Positions 7,076 to 12,874 of a stretch of DNA of 12,874 nucleotides are shown piece after piece. A program made the position numbers and the translations under genes. Location of the stretch: the NCBI GenBank assembly GCA_017526045.1, contig JAFXRX010000123.1, forward strand, positions 1-12,874. The letters are read 5' to 3'. Position 1 is the stretch's first letter, and every line of letters starts with the position of its first letter. Under the pieces are notes generated by a model, which was given only the letters and a program-made list of their open reading frames with translations, had not been told where the DNA came from and ran no database searches. The DNA is from Opitutales bacterium (GTDB lineage: Bacteria; Verrucomicrobiota; Verrucomicrobiia; Opitutales; Intestinicryptomonadaceae).

Positions 7076-8179
7076 ATGTTGCAAGCAGGCATAGTTGGAC
7101 TGCCGAACGTCGGCAAAAGCACCCTTTTTAACGCGCTAACCCGCTCCAGAAAAGCGGAGGCGGCAAATTACCCCTTTTGCACGATTGAGCCGAACGTAGG
7201 AGTCGTGGAAGTCCCCGACGCGAGGCTTGCGGTTTTAAAAGAAATCGCAAAAACAAACGTCGTAATCCCCGCCGCCGTCGAGTTTGTCGACATTGCGGGC
7301 CTTGTTGCGGGCGCGAGCAAGGGCGAGGGCTTGGGCAACAAATTTTTGGCAAACATCAGAGAAGTCGACGCCATTGTCCAAGTTGTAAGATGCTTTGACA
7401 ACGACGACATTCTACATTCCGCGGGCTCGGTCGACCATATACGCGACATTCAAATTATTTCCACAGAGCTTGTTCTCGCCGACTTGCAAAGCTGCGAAAA
7501 GCAGCTCGAATCGAGCATACGCAAGGCAAAGAGCATGGATAAAGACGCGGTCAAAAACGCGGATTTGTTAAAGAGGCTTTTCGCGCACCTAAACGAGGGC
7601 AAACCCGCCCACATGCTCGACTGCTCCGACGACGACAAAGAGCGCATGAAACAATTCTTCCTGCTGACTTCAAAACCGACAATCTACGCCTGCAACGTCG
7701 CGGAAAACGACTTGGCGGACCCGCTAAAAAATCCGTACGTTTCAAAAGTCGCGGAATTTGTCAAGGCGGAGCACAACGCGCAAACCTGCGCAATCTGCGC
7801 GAAAATCGAGGAGGAGCTCGCCGATTTGAGCGTCGAGGAAGGCGCGGAATATTTGAGGGAATTGGGCGCAACCGACAGCGGCGTCTCGGAGCTCATCCGC
7901 AAAACATACGACCTTCTGGGGCTTGCGAGCTTCTTTACGGCGGGCGAAAAGGAAGTGCGCGCCTGGACTTTCAAAAAAGGCATGACAGCCCCGCAGTGCG
8001 CGGGCGTAATCCACACCGATTTCGAAAAAGGCTTTATTAAGGCGGAAGTGGTTTCGTACGATGATTTGGCAAGCGCGGGGTCGGTCGCGAAGGCCCGCGA
8101 GGCGGGCAAATACCGCCTCGAGGGGCGCGACTATCCGTTTAAGGACGGCGACGTCGCGCTTTTTAGGTTCAACGTTTAA
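7076..8179 (+). CDS. ychF: YchF/OLA1-family redox-linked nucleotide-binding GTPase/ATPase
   Basis: A 367-residue cytosolic P-loop protein, matching the normal length (E. coli 363). The N-terminal G domain has P-loop GLPNVGKS (8-15), a long switch region and VDIAGLV (71-77). At the usual NKxD position it has NVAE (207-210), the altered specificity motif that lets this family favour ATP over GTP. A helical coiled-coil insert covers about 128-200, and the C-terminal TGS-like domain about 280-365 includes SFFTAGEKEVRAWTF. YchF associates with ribosomes and is linked to translation and oxidative stress control; the precise role is unsettled. ATG at 7076 has no Shine-Dalgarno, only a T-run and AGAT. 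It leads the ychF-resB-ccsA group, with 18 nt to the next start. Confidence 0.97.
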   Translation: MLQAGIVGLPNVGKSTLFNALTRSRKAEAANYPFCTIEPNVGVVEVPDARLAVLKEIAKTNVVIPAAVEFVDIAGLVAGASKGEGLGNKFLANIREVDAIVQVVRCFDNDDILHSAGSVDHIRDIQIISTELVLADLQSCEKQLESSIRKAKSMDKDAVKNADLLKRLFAHLNEGKPAHMLDCSDDDKERMKQFFLLTSKPTIYACNVAENDLADPLKNPYVSKVAEFVKAEHNAQTCAICAKIEEELADLSVEEGAEYLRELGATDSGVSELIRKTYDLLGLASFFTAGEKEVRAWTFKKGMTAPQCAGVIHTDFEKGFIKAEVVSYDDLASAGSVAKAREAGKYRLEGRDYPFKDGDVALFRFNV

Positions 8180-8197
8180 AATTCGGATAAAAAGATT

Positions 8198-8980
8198 TTG
8201 AAAGAGCTGCCGCTAAAAATTTTCTACATTTTTTCTTCGCCGATACTGACGGCGTTTCTGCTTTCGTACGCGGCGGCCTTCATATTTATCGCAACGCTTG
8301 CCTCGTCGCAAATGGGGATCGCGCAAATGCAGGCGCAGTTCATCGAAAGCTGGGCGGCGGTGTTCCATTTCGAGGCTGCGGGGCTGGACATTTTCATCCC
8401 GCTTATCGGCGGCAAAACAATCGGCGTTTTGGCTCTTGCAAACATCGCGGCGGCGGCGCTGCGCTTCACGCGGCGCAACATCGAGGGCTTCGGCTTTGCG
8501 ATGGTGCACGCGGCTCTTGCGCTGCTGATTGTCTCGGGGTTTTTGCAGGGGAAATGGCGCATGGAAGGCGCCATGGAAATCCAAAAAGGCGAGCCCGCGA
8601 CGGCTGTGTACAAAATGGAGGGCGGCAAAAAATTTCTGCTTGCGACGCTCCCGTTTTCGGTCGAGCTCAAAAATTTCGAAAGGCAAAACTACAAAAATAG
8701 CGACATCGCAAAAGGCTATTCGAGCCTTGTGGAGTTCCGCTACGCGGGCAAAAAAATCGAAAAGCTCATAAGCATGAACGAGCCCGCAAGCTTCGGCGCC
8801 TGGACTTTCTACCAGTCGAGCTACGCCCGCGGCGGCGAAACGAGCATTCTCATGGCCGTGAAAAACCCCGCGGGGCTGCTGCCCACAGTTTCAATCGCGC
8901 TCATCCTTATCGGGATGGCGTTCACATACGCGGTAAAAATCTTCAAAAAATCCGATGAAAAAGTACGCAATAATTCTTAG
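8198..8980 (+). CDS. Short ResB/Ccs1-like cytochrome c biogenesis protein
   Basis: A 260-residue membrane protein. Hydrophobic segments lie at about 12-36, 66-88, 98-117 and 226-247, the four-helix layout of ResB. His104 in helix 3 (MVHAALALLIVSG) matches the conserved haem-binding His of that family, and the ending FYQSSYA...VKNPAGLLPTVSIAL is typical of ResB tails. Between helices 3 and 4 is a periplasmic domain of only about 110 residues, so the protein is much shorter than Bacillus ResB. ResB works with CcsA to export haem and attach it to cytochromes c (System II). The start is TTG at 8198: the ychF stop is in the same frame, and the first ATG (8312, Met39) would remove helix 1. The end overlaps the next gene by 26 nt. 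Confidence 0.82.
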   Translation: MKELPLKIFYIFSSPILTAFLLSYAAAFIFIATLASSQMGIAQMQAQFIESWAAVFHFEAAGLDIFIPLIGGKTIGVLALANIAAAALRFTRRNIEGFGFAMVHAALALLIVSGFLQGKWRMEGAMEIQKGEPATAVYKMEGGKKFLLATLPFSVELKNFERQNYKNSDIAKGYSSLVEFRYAGKKIEKLISMNEPASFGAWTFYQSSYARGGETSILMAVKNPAGLLPTVSIALILIGMAFTYAVKIFKKSDEKVRNNS

Positions 8981-10751
8981 TTTTCTGGCGTGCGCGCTAA
9001 TCGCCTGCTTCGGATTTTTCTTCGGCAAGCGGGGCGCGCTGCTAAGCCCCGCGGAGGAAAGCGCGCTCTCGCGGCTGCCCGTCATGAAAAACGGCAGGCT
9101 CATGCCGCTTTCAAGCGCAAGCGCGGACATACTCCGCTTTCTATGCGGAAAAACGAGCTTCAAAATAAACGGCAAAAACGCATCGGCGGCGGAATGGCTC
9201 GCCTACGCCAACGCCCATGAAGCCGACGCCGAAAGCCTGCCGTTTTTTAAAACCGACAACCGCGAGCTGCAAAACCTGCTCGGGATCAAGGGCAGATATT
9301 ATTCCTGCAGGGAAATCGAAAACAATTTTGAAAAAGTCTGGAACGCCGCGGTTGCCGAAGAAAGGTCGCCCTTTAACAAAGCCTGCCGCATTGCCATTGA
9401 AAAAGTCGCCGTCTTCGAAAACGCGGCGCGCGCCCTCGCCCTTTCGGAGGGGAACAAAACCCCGCGCGAAACCTACGACGAATGGCAGGAGTGCGTGAAC
9501 GAGGCGGCGCGGGAAATCGAAAAGGCCAAAGAGCAAAACCGCAAGCCCGACTCTCAAAAAGTTTCAAAAACTTTCGGAATGCTCAAAAGCTTCCAGGAAA
9601 AAAAGAAAGTCGAAGAGGGGCAGAAAAGCTCGAACATTCTTGCAATCCAAACTTCCGAAGGCTGGCAGACGCCGCTTGACACGGTCTTGGACAGGTCGCC
9701 CGACGAAGGCGAGCTCAATGTCTTTTCGCTCTACGCCGACTTGGTCGAAAAAATTTCAAAAAATCAAAACGGGGAAATTTCAGACGAGCTGGACGGGCTT
9801 GAAAAAACGCTCAACCCGCCGTTTAAAATCCGCTTTGAAAATTTCGCAAACCGCCTCGACATATTTTACCGCGGCGCGATTATGTACGCGGCTGCCGCCC
9901 TGCTCTTGCTGGGCGCGGCGGCAAAAAGGCTGAGGGAGCCGCTTTTTGCGGCGGCTGCGGTTTTTATAATTTGCGCGTTCATATCCCAAACGCTCGGCAT
10001 TGCCGCGCGCATGTACATACAGATGCGCCCGCCAGTCACGAACATGTACTCCTCTGTGATTTTCGCGGGCTGGGCGGCTGTCGGGATTTCGCTGTTTTTA
10101 ATGTTTAAGCGCGGCAAAAAAATCTACGCCATCGCCGCCGCGCCCATCGGGTTTTTGTCTTTGGTTGTCGCAATAAACCTGCCGTATTCGGGCGACACAA
10201 TGGGCAGGATGATTGCGGTTTTAAACTCGAATTTTTGGCTTACCGCGCACATCGTGCCGATGATGCTCGGCTATTGCGGGGTGTTTTTGGCGGGCTTTGC
10301 CGCCGCTTCGAGGCTGTTTTTTAACGCGCTCAAATTGGGGAAAGTTTCGGCGGAGTCGAACGCGGAATTTGCAAAAACCGTTTACGCGATTTTGTGCTTT
10401 GCGCTCGTGTTTTCGTTCGCTGGCACAATGCTCGGCGGCGTCTGGGCGAATTTGAGCTGGGGCAGGTTCTGGGGCTGGGATCCCAAGGAAAACGGCGCGC
10501 TGATGGTCGTGCTTTGGTCCGCATTTGCGATACATTTGTACGCCGTAAAATACATCGGAGCAAGAGGATTGATGGCGCTCGCCTGCCTTGCAAGCGTCGT
10601 TGCCGCGTGGGCGTGGTTTGGCGTGAACATGCTTGGAATAGGGCTCCACTCCTACGGCTTTACAAGCGGCGGGTGGAAATACCTGGTTGGCTTTGCCGCA
10701 ATCCAAACCGCGGCGGCGGCTCTCGCCCTTGTGCCCTGCCGCAAAAAATGA
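8955..10751 (+). CDS. ccsA: CcsA-type cytochrome c synthase/haem exporter with large N-terminal periplasmic domain
   Basis: A 598-residue membrane protein. An N-terminal helix (about 4-23) is followed by a periplasmic region to about 305, including a LPVMKNGRLMPLSS motif (41-54) and charged helices with coiled-coil character (about 120-225). About eight membrane segments follow from 309 to 594. The haem-handling WWD signature WGRFWGWDPKEN is at 502-513, flanked by His432 (periplasmic side), His527 (membrane) and His565 in GLHSYGF, the expected CcsA histidines. The protein presents haem to apocytochrome c outside the cytoplasmic membrane. Canonical CcsA is about 300-390 aa; the extra N-terminal part resembles the periplasmic domain within fused CcsBA proteins. 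The start overlaps the ResB-like gene by 26 nt. Alternative starts would lose the first helix. Confidence 0.9.
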   Translation: MKKYAIILSFLACALIACFGFFFGKRGALLSPAEESALSRLPVMKNGRLMPLSSASADILRFLCGKTSFKINGKNASAAEWLAYANAHEADAESLPFFKTDNRELQNLLGIKGRYYSCREIENNFEKVWNAAVAEERSPFNKACRIAIEKVAVFENAARALALSEGNKTPRETYDEWQECVNEAAREIEKAKEQNRKPDSQKVSKTFGMLKSFQEKKKVEEGQKSSNILAIQTSEGWQTPLDTVLDRSPDEGELNVFSLYADLVEKISKNQNGEISDELDGLEKTLNPPFKIRFENFANRLDIFYRGAIMYAAAALLLLGAAAKRLREPLFAAAAVFIICAFISQTLGIAARMYIQMRPPVTNMYSSVIFAGWAAVGISLFLMFKRGKKIYAIAAAPIGFLSLVVAINLPYSGDTMGRMIAVLNSNFWLTAHIVPMMLGYCGVFLAGFAAASRLFFNALKLGKVSAESNAEFAKTVYAILCFALVFSFAGTMLGGVWANLSWGRFWGWDPKENGALMVVLWSAFAIHLYAVKYIGARGLMALACLASVVAAWAWFGVNMLGIGLHSYGFTSGGWKYLVGFAAIQTAAAALALVPCRKK

Positions 10752-10801
10752 AAATTTTTTCGGGCAAAAATTTCGGTTTCTTAAATCCCCGCAAAAAAAA
10801 T

Positions 10802-10838
10802 GCGCCCGAAAAAAAAATATTTTCGGGCGCGTTTTTTT
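10802..10838. terminator. Bidirectional intrinsic terminator between ccsA and dnaN
   Basis: An 11-bp perfect stem, GCGCCCGAAAA (10802-10812) and TTTTCGGGCGC (10820-10830), has a 7-nt A/T loop. On the plus strand it is followed by G and seven T (10832-10838). On the minus strand it is followed by A and eight T (complement of 10793-10800). Each convergent gene therefore gets a complete hairpin plus U-tract from one element. Confidence 0.93.
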
Positions 10839-10855
10839 GGGATTTGCCGTTTGCG

Positions 10856-11986
10856 CTATACGCGCAAGGGCATTACAACGCAGATGAAATTGTCGAGGGT
10901 TTTGAATACGCCCGGGCTCATTTCGTCCTTGAATTCGAAGAAGATTTCGTCCTTGGTGAGGTTGCGCAGCGGGCTTAGCAAAAATTCGGGGTTGAAGCCG
11001 ATTGTAACTTCCGGCCCCGAGTATTCGACGTCGATAACTTCGCGCGATTCGCCGAATTCGACGCTCTGCGCGGAAATTTCAAGCGCGTTTTCGGAAATCC
11101 TGAGCTTTACGGAATTCTGCTTTTCGTTCGTGATAATCGAAACGCGCTGGACAGTCTCCGACATGAGCTCGCGCTCGATTTTTATGCGGCGGTCGGTCTC
11201 CTTTGGGATGACCTGCTTGTAGTTCGGGTAGCTGCCCTCGACGATTTTGGAAACCAGGTAAATGGAGCCCGCAAGCCCCTTGCTTTCGGAGTCGTCGGCA
11301 AGGGCGATGTCGAAGGCGACCTGCCTTTCGTTAAACGAAATTTTTACGGACTTGCCCTGGGTCAGCAGCTTTTCAAGCTCCGCGACGGTTTTTGCGGGAA
11401 GGATGATGCTGCCCTCGTCGCCGTCGGACATCGGAACGTCGCGGGAGATGAGCGCAAGGCGCCTGCCGTCGGTAGCCACGAGCGTAAGCTTGCCCGCGTC
11501 GAAGTTGAAAAACACTGAATTTAAAATGTAGCGGTTTTCGTCGTTGCTTTGCGCGTAAGAAACCGAGCGCAGCATCGAGGAAAGCTCGAGCGAGCTGAAT
11601 TCGAAGGAATGCTGGTCGACAAAGCTTGGCAGCGGCGGGAACTCCTCGCTTTTGAGGCCGTTGAAGCGCGGGGCCTCGTACCTGCCAGAGCGGATTTTCG
11701 CCGTCTGGCCGTCGGAGCTTTCGATTGTGATTTCCTTTTCGGGGGTGCTTGCGACAATCTTTTCAAGGCGCTTTACCGGCAGCGTGATGTCGCCCTCCTC
11801 CTCGACTTCAGCCGTAATCGAGCAGCGGATACCCAGGTCGAGGTTTGTGGTCGTCAAAAGCACCCTGCCCTTTTCCGCCTTGATGAGGACGTTGTTTAAA
11901 ATGGGCATTTGCGGTTTTGAGCTGACTACGTTTGATACTTGCTTTAAGCCAATCGAAAAGTGTTCTTTGTTGATTTTAAATTTCAT
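10856..11986 (-). CDS. dnaN: DNA polymerase III beta subunit (sliding clamp)
   Basis: A 376-residue clamp protein (E. coli 366). Three similar clamp folds can be placed at about 1-122, 128-250 and 253-376. Recognisable landmarks are TTTNLDLGI (45-53), NRYILNSVFF (151-160), ATDGRRLAL (171-179) and the C-terminal VVMPLRV, equivalent to the end of E. coli DnaN that lines the peptide-binding cleft. Two clamps form a ring around DNA and hold the polymerase and many repair proteins. Neither dnaA nor recF is beside it; its upstream neighbour is hisI in the same direction, 91 nt away. The ATG has no Shine-Dalgarno, but a sigma70-like promoter can be placed just upstream. Its transcript should stop at the shared hairpin 10802-10838. 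Confidence 0.97.
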   Translation of the reverse strand: MKFKINKEHFSIGLKQVSNVVSSKPQMPILNNVLIKAEKGRVLLTTTNLDLGIRCSITAEVEEEGDITLPVKRLEKIVASTPEKEITIESSDGQTAKIRSGRYEAPRFNGLKSEEFPPLPSFVDQHSFEFSSLELSSMLRSVSYAQSNDENRYILNSVFFNFDAGKLTLVATDGRRLALISRDVPMSDGDEGSIILPAKTVAELEKLLTQGKSVKISFNERQVAFDIALADDSESKGLAGSIYLVSKIVEGSYPNYKQVIPKETDRRIKIERELMSETVQRVSIITNEKQNSVKLRISENALEISAQSVEFGESREVIDVEYSGPEVTIGFNPEFLLSPLRNLTKDEIFFEFKDEMSPGVFKTLDNFICVVMPLRV

Positions 11987-12017
11987 AAGATGTGCATTTT
12001 CTATTTACTGTCGGACA

Positions 12018-12046
12018 AATCTATTGACTTGTTTTGCGGATTGCAA
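12018..12046 (-). promoter_or_regulatory. Candidate sigma70-type promoter of dnaN
   Basis: Read on the minus strand, TTGCAA (12046-12041) is followed after exactly 17 nt by TAGATT (12023-12018). Each hexamer matches 4 of 6 consensus positions. Transcription would start near 12010, giving a leader of about 25 nt before the dnaN ATG at 11986. It would allow dnaN to be expressed independently of hisI. Confidence 0.4.
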
Positions 12047-12049
12047 CCT

Positions 12050-12075
12050 AAAAAATCGCCCCCGCAAAAAAGGCG
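12050..12075 (-). terminator. Weak terminator-like structure after hisI
   Basis: On the minus strand CGCC (12075-12072) and GGCG (12060-12057) can pair around an 11-nt loop, followed by A and six T (12055-12050). It begins three nucleotides after the hisI stop. The stem is only 4 bp, so it may be leaky or accidental, leaving read-through into dnaN possible. Confidence 0.3.
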
Positions 12076-12077
12076 CG

Positions 12078-12506
12078 CTATTTGTATTGCGGCAGGAATT
12101 CGAGGGCGAGCGCGCCGTCTTTTTGGACGAGGCGGCGGTAGTAGCAGCCCTTGCGCGGAGTGCCGTCGGCGTTTTTGGTGTGGCAGGAGCCCTTGCCCTT
12201 AAGGCGAACCTGGTAGACGATTGAATTTTGCTCGCAGTTGACGAGGATGTTTACTATTTCCAAAAAGTCGCCGCTGGTTTTGCCCTTAATCCAAAGCTCG
12301 TTGCGCGACGTACTCCAGAAAGTCGCCATTTTTTCCTTAAGCGCGGTTTCGAGCGCGAGACGGTTGACGTATCCGATGATTAAAACCTCGCCGCTGTCGG
12401 CGTCCTGCGCGACCGCGGGGATAACGTCCTCCTTGCAGGCGGCAATCTTTTTAAGCTTTGTAAAGTCGAGCATAAACTCGCACGATTCTTCTATTTCTTT
12501 GCTCAT
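12078..12506 (-). CDS. hisI: Phosphoribosyl-AMP cyclohydrolase (HisI) homologue with altered metal site
   Basis: A 142-residue HisI-family protein. HisI opens the adenine ring of phosphoribosyl-AMP in histidine biosynthesis, using zinc and magnesium. Family landmarks are VIPAVAQDADSGEVLIIGYVN (start at 28), ATFWSTSRNELWIKGKTSG (61-79), GKGSCHT (105-110) and GCYYRR (120-125). The three zinc cysteines are kept (Cys91, Cys108, Cys121). The usual DCDxD magnesium motif reads NCEQN (90-94), and the spacing between the last two cysteines is longer than the common CHTGxxSC by several residues. It is a stand-alone protein without a HisE domain. The start could be 12506 or Met12 at 12473, because a TATAAT lies directly before the first ATG. 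Catalysis of the standard reaction is probable but not certain. Confidence 0.85.
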   Translation of the reverse strand: MSKEIEESCEFMLDFTKLKKIAACKEDVIPAVAQDADSGEVLIIGYVNRLALETALKEKMATFWSTSRNELWIKGKTSGDFLEIVNILVNCEQNSIVYQVRLKGKGSCHTKNADGTPRKGCYYRRLVQKDGALALEFLPQYK

Positions 12507-12661
12507 AATTATAAAACGTCCTGTTAAAAAAAACTAAAGGAAAATAAAAACGGCAAAACGGCGCAAAAGTCAATCTTTAAGCAATGCCGCTTTTATTTAA
12601 AAAAATAATTCAAATATGCTTGATAAACGCGGGGGCAATCTTTTTATTAAAAAAAAGATAT
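12507..12661. promoter_or_regulatory. Divergent intergenic region (hisI / exported protein)
   Basis: This 155-nt gap is rich in A and T runs. For the rightward gene, TTGATA (12620-12625) and TTTATT (12643-12648) are 17 nt apart and match 5/6 and 4/6 of the sigma70 consensus, which would give a leader of only about 7 nt. For hisI, TATAAT is present at 12513-12508 (minus strand) without a good -35. The 8-mer CAATCTTT occurs twice (12571-12578 and 12637-12644). I see no RNA gene here. Confidence 0.35.
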
Positions 12662-12874
12662 ATGTTTATTGGGGATTTCAAAAAATTTGCGTTCTTTGCG
12701 GCAAGCTGCGTTTTTTTGGCTGCGCCGCTTTTTGCATTGGACCAGAACGGCGGCGAAGGCTCCGGAAACACCGGCGAAATCGCGGACGGCAAAGACAGCG
12801 CGAATTTCAGCGAAATTGCGGATAAAACCGCAAAAAATGTCGACATAAAAAACGTCGAACCCGACACCTCCGAC
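12662..12874 (+). CDS. Exported protein of unknown function, N-terminal fragment
   Basis: The first 71 codons of a gene that runs off the right edge. Residues 1-26 form a classical Sec signal peptide: basic FKK, hydrophobic core, and a cleavage site APLFA|LD with no lipobox, so the product is probably periplasmic, secreted or outer-membrane. The mature start is low in hydrophobic residues and rich in Gly, Asp, Asn, Glu and Lys, looking like a flexible linker. The triad EIAD occurs twice (residues 39-42 and 51-54). No domain can be recognised in the visible part, so no function is offered. The start has no Shine-Dalgarno, only an A-run followed by GATAT. It is divergent from hisI. Confidence 0.65.
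   Translation, partial: MFIGDFKKFAFFAASCVFLAAPLFALDQNGGEGSGNTGEIADGKDSANFSEIADKTAKNVDIKNVEPDTSD

Noticed and set aside
7076..8980. Possible read-through fusion of YchF and the ResB-like protein
   Set aside because: The two are in the same frame, but a normal TAA separates them, both proteins are complete in themselves, and no recoding signal is visible.
11987..12077. Replication origin beside dnaN
   Set aside because: The gap is short, has no DnaA-box cluster or iterated repeats, and dnaA is absent.
11652..12224. A 190-codon plus-strand frame across dnaN and hisI
   Set aside because: It is antisense to two well-supported genes, bridges their intergenic gap, and its translation shows no family features.
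12616..12825. A 69-codon plus-strand frame overlapping the exported protein
   Set aside because: It overlaps out of frame a better frame with a clear signal peptide, has no domain, and is rich in Arg, as shadow frames here usually are.
1..12874. Mobile elements, CRISPR arrays, tRNA/rRNA genes or defence genes
   Set aside because: No transposase, integrase, terminal inverted repeats, regularly spaced repeats, cloverleaf sequences or defence-type domains were seen on either strand.

Overview
The window looks like bacterial chromosomal core sequence. It shows dense, mostly housekeeping genes in short operons on both strands, and I see no mobile elements, tRNA or rRNA genes, or CRISPR arrays. 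Base composition is moderately GC-rich, but with many A- and T-runs: lysine is mostly AAA, while alanine and arginine favour GCG/GCC and CGC. Almost no start codon has a Shine-Dalgarno sequence. A Gram-negative envelope is suggested by two lipoprotein signal peptides, one secreted protein and System II cytochrome c assembly genes. An Lrp-type regulator beside a class I/II aminotransferase, a lipidated GH43 enzyme and this gene style fit the Verrucomicrobiota/Lentisphaerota (PVC) group. That assignment is an inference made without any database search.

Layout: (1) 2-277, + strand: the 3' end of a galactokinase gene. (2) 348-5066, - strand: a tight five-gene cluster read leftwards, Lrp/AsnC regulator, PLP aminotransferase, der (EngA), fmt, and a META-domain lipoprotein. 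The last four are separated by 3 nt, 3 nt and an ATGA overlap, so they probably share a transcript. (3) 5217-6956, + strand: a lipoprotein GH43-type glycosidase with a discoidin (F5/8 C) and a fibronectin III domain, ending at a strong intrinsic terminator. (4) 7076-10751, + strand: ychF, a short ResB-like protein and a long CcsA-like protein. The last two together resemble a split CcsBA haem export/cytochrome c synthase. (5) 10856-12506, - strand: dnaN and a hisI homologue. The ccsA and dnaN genes converge on one bidirectional terminator. (6) 12662 to the right edge, + strand: the start of an unidentified exported protein.

The genes combine nutrient use (galactokinase and a surface or periplasmic glycosidase), translation and ribosome assembly (fmt, der, ychF), respiration (cytochrome c maturation), replication (dnaN) and histidine synthesis (hisI). 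I found no convincing new multi-gene system. The observations best worth following are a HisI homologue whose usual magnesium-binding aspartates are replaced by Asn/Glu/Asn, the unusual split point of the ResB/CcsA pair, the basic tail on Der, a terminator-like hairpin ahead of the GH43 gene, and the near absence of Shine-Dalgarno sites.
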